Below are positions 12,339 to 13,502 of a stretch of DNA of 13,502 nucleotides, piece by piece; position 1 is the first letter of the stretch, and each line of letters begins with the position of its first letter. Made by a program: the position numbers and the translations under genes. The notes under the pieces are model-generated. The model was given only the letters and a program-made list of their open reading frames with translations, made no database searches and was not told where the DNA came from. The stretch is from Candidatus Bathyarchaeota archaeon UBA185 (GTDB lineage: Archaea; Thermoproteota; Bathyarchaeia; 40CM-2-53-6): the NCBI GenBank assembly GCA_002495485.1, contig DAFH01000146.1:396-13897 (forward strand), read 5' to 3'.

Positions 12339-13502
12339 TTGTCATCCTCAAGTCGTAGCAACTTGTCCGGAACAGCCTTCGCCTCGTTTAGGATCTCTGC
12401 CATCACTAGGATTCTCTTGATAGTATTCATTCTCGGTGTGGCTGTGTATCTGCCGAGCCCTGTCCGTGCAGCTTCACCAACGACCTGCTCTGCTACCCCT
12501 GACTTCCTCCCGGACGCTACTCCCAACCCGCTCAACCTTGGCGCATCCGCGACGGGCACTTCGAATCTTACGTTTACGCCACTGAATGGCTTCACCGGGA
12601 TTGTCTCACTTGTCCTTGTCAACGTTGATCCGAACCTGACCCCAAAACTTAGCACAATGTCTCTGGATTTGAGCTCTGGACCCAAGACTGCTACGCTGAC
12701 GGTCACGACATCGAATGCGGTAGCGGCTGGCAACTTCTACACTCTAGAGGTCAATGCCACGTCAGGATCACTCTTCCACGACACAACGATTTCGGTTTAT
12801 GTCCCGGTACCGGAGATTGGTATAACGTCATCGCAGCTCTTCCTCACAGTTGACACGGGTTCGTCTGTGACGAATATGATTAGTCTCCAAGCGCTATACG
12901 GACTAACCGACACATCCGCGTCTCTGACCGCTACTCTCATAAATCTGCTTAACCCAACGGCGACCGCACCTAGCTATTCTTTCAACCCGCCCTCTCCCCT
13001 CACATTGACCGCGGGAACAGGAACCTCCACCATGACCATTTCAGCCTCCTCGTCGACGACACCAGGCGTCTACACCGCGGACGTGCAAGCGACCACGACC
13101 CCAAGCAGCTTCACAAACGACACGCTGTTCTATCTCACAGTGAGAACTCCCGGACTTGGCGTCGACGCATCACCGTCTGACTTGATAATCCCTGCTGGAT
13201 TATCGGATGTTTCTACGATCAACGTTACGAGTATACTGAGCTTCGCTGGTTCGGTGACCTTATCGGCCACGGCCCTGCCGCCTGGCCCGACTGCCATATT
13301 CGCAAATCCTAATCCGACTCTTCCAGCCAACAGTTATGCAACATCCGCGCTGACGATAACAGCACCCAGCTCGACTGGTTCCTACGTCGTGACGGTAACG
13401 GCAACGAGCGGCACAACGACCAACTCGACCACAGTGAGGGTAACGGTGCCCGGTCCGAGTTTTTCGATGGACGCCAACCCCAGCTCTATGACGGTTTCCC
13501 AT
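12339..13502 (+). CDS. Large secreted protein with tandem Ig-like repeats, runs off the right edge
   Basis: This frame is open from a TAA at 12306-12308 to the window end, at least 388 codons. The chosen TTG 12339 gives 'MSSSSRSNLSGTAFASFRIS' followed by a hydrophobic core ('ITRILLIVFILGVAVYLP') and a cleavage-like 'VRAAS', i.e. a signal peptide. TTG 12363 is an alternative. The mature part is a chain of ~90-110-residue Ig-like beta repeats: one from about 12480 ('LNGFTGIVSLVLVN ... TVTTSN ... GNFYTLEVNATSG'), a second from about 12815, a third from about 13155 ('LSFAGSVTLSATALPPG ... SALTITAPSSTGSYVVTVTA'), and a fourth beginning 'FSMDANPSSMTVSH' at the edge. The F/G-x-G-x-V-x-L and G-x-Y-x-V-x-A marks recur in each. 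This is the repeat type of extracellular stalks and adhesins. Enzymatic domains, if any, are outside the window. Confidence 0.85.
   Translation, partial: MSSSSRSNLSGTAFASFRISAITRILLIVFILGVAVYLPSPVRAASPTTCSATPDFLPDATPNPLNLGASATGTSNLTFTPLNGFTGIVSLVLVNVDPNLTPKLSTMSLDLSSGPKTATLTVTTSNAVAAGNFYTLEVNATSGSLFHDTTISVYVPVPEIGITSSQLFLTVDTGSSVTNMISLQALYGLTDTSASLTATLINLLNPTATAPSYSFNPPSPLTLTAGTGTSTMTISASSSTTPGVYTADVQATTTPSSFTNDTLFYLTVRTPGLGVDASPSDLIIPAGLSDVSTINVTSILSFAGSVTLSATALPPGPTAIFANPNPTLPANSYATSALTITAPSSTGSYVVTVTATSGTTTNSTTVRVTVPGPSFSMDANPSSMTVSH

Noticed and set aside
12305..12733. Minus-strand open frame of 142 codons
   Set aside because: It is antisense to the signal peptide and first repeat of the clearly coding plus-strand frame that runs to the window end.
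1..13502. CRISPR arrays, tRNAs, rRNAs, insertion sequences
   Set aside because: No regular repeat-spacer pattern, cloverleaf, rRNA motif, transposase or long terminal inverted repeat was found by reading either strand.

Overview
The window looks like archaeal chromosome of moderately high GC, probably from the Thermoproteota/Nitrososphaeria side; the phylum is a guess. Archaeal evidence: several genes have a TATA-like box about 25-30 nt upstream of the start codon with little or no leader, there is a Bat/HTH_10-type regulator, and several surface proteins fit an archaeal envelope. UGA, UAA and UAG all serve as stops, and TTG or GTG starts are common.

Region 1 (2-5576) is metabolic. It opens inside a gene whose visible part joins the end of a trehalose-6-phosphate synthase to a complete HAD trehalose-6-phosphate phosphatase. 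Tail to tail with it, 21 nt away, lies a GH15 hydrolase of the trehalase/glucoamylase type, so synthesis and breakdown of trehalose may be paired. Then come an F420-type luciferase-like oxidoreductase and a SAM methyltransferase (both minus strand), and a divergent aldo/keto reductase. The methyltransferase reading frame runs upstream of its first ATG without any ATG/GTG/TTG, so its start is unusual or damaged.

Region 2 (5577-8840) holds two tandem, related, small secreted beta-rich proteins with four cysteines each; a basic protein ending in a B-box-like zinc finger and followed by a textbook hairpin/T-tract terminator; a Bat-type regulator whose promoter carries a 7-bp dyad with a nested palindrome; and a poorly resolved stretch of tiny, apparently broken reading frames.

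Region 3 (8841-13502) is an envelope region: a PstS-like phosphate-binding protein whose frame breaks at about 10378-10427 and continues in another frame to a C-terminal membrane anchor; a protein with an N-terminal membrane hairpin, a long Pro/Lys-rich linker and a DUF1883-like beta domain; and a large secreted protein built of Ig-like repeats that leaves the window at its right edge.

A 13-nt element, TTTAATCCRCTAC (TATA-like box plus an unusual downstream extension), recurs in front of the zinc-finger gene, the PstS-like gene and, with two mismatches, the broken small ORF. It hints at shared regulation. No rRNA, tRNA, CRISPR array or transposase was seen.
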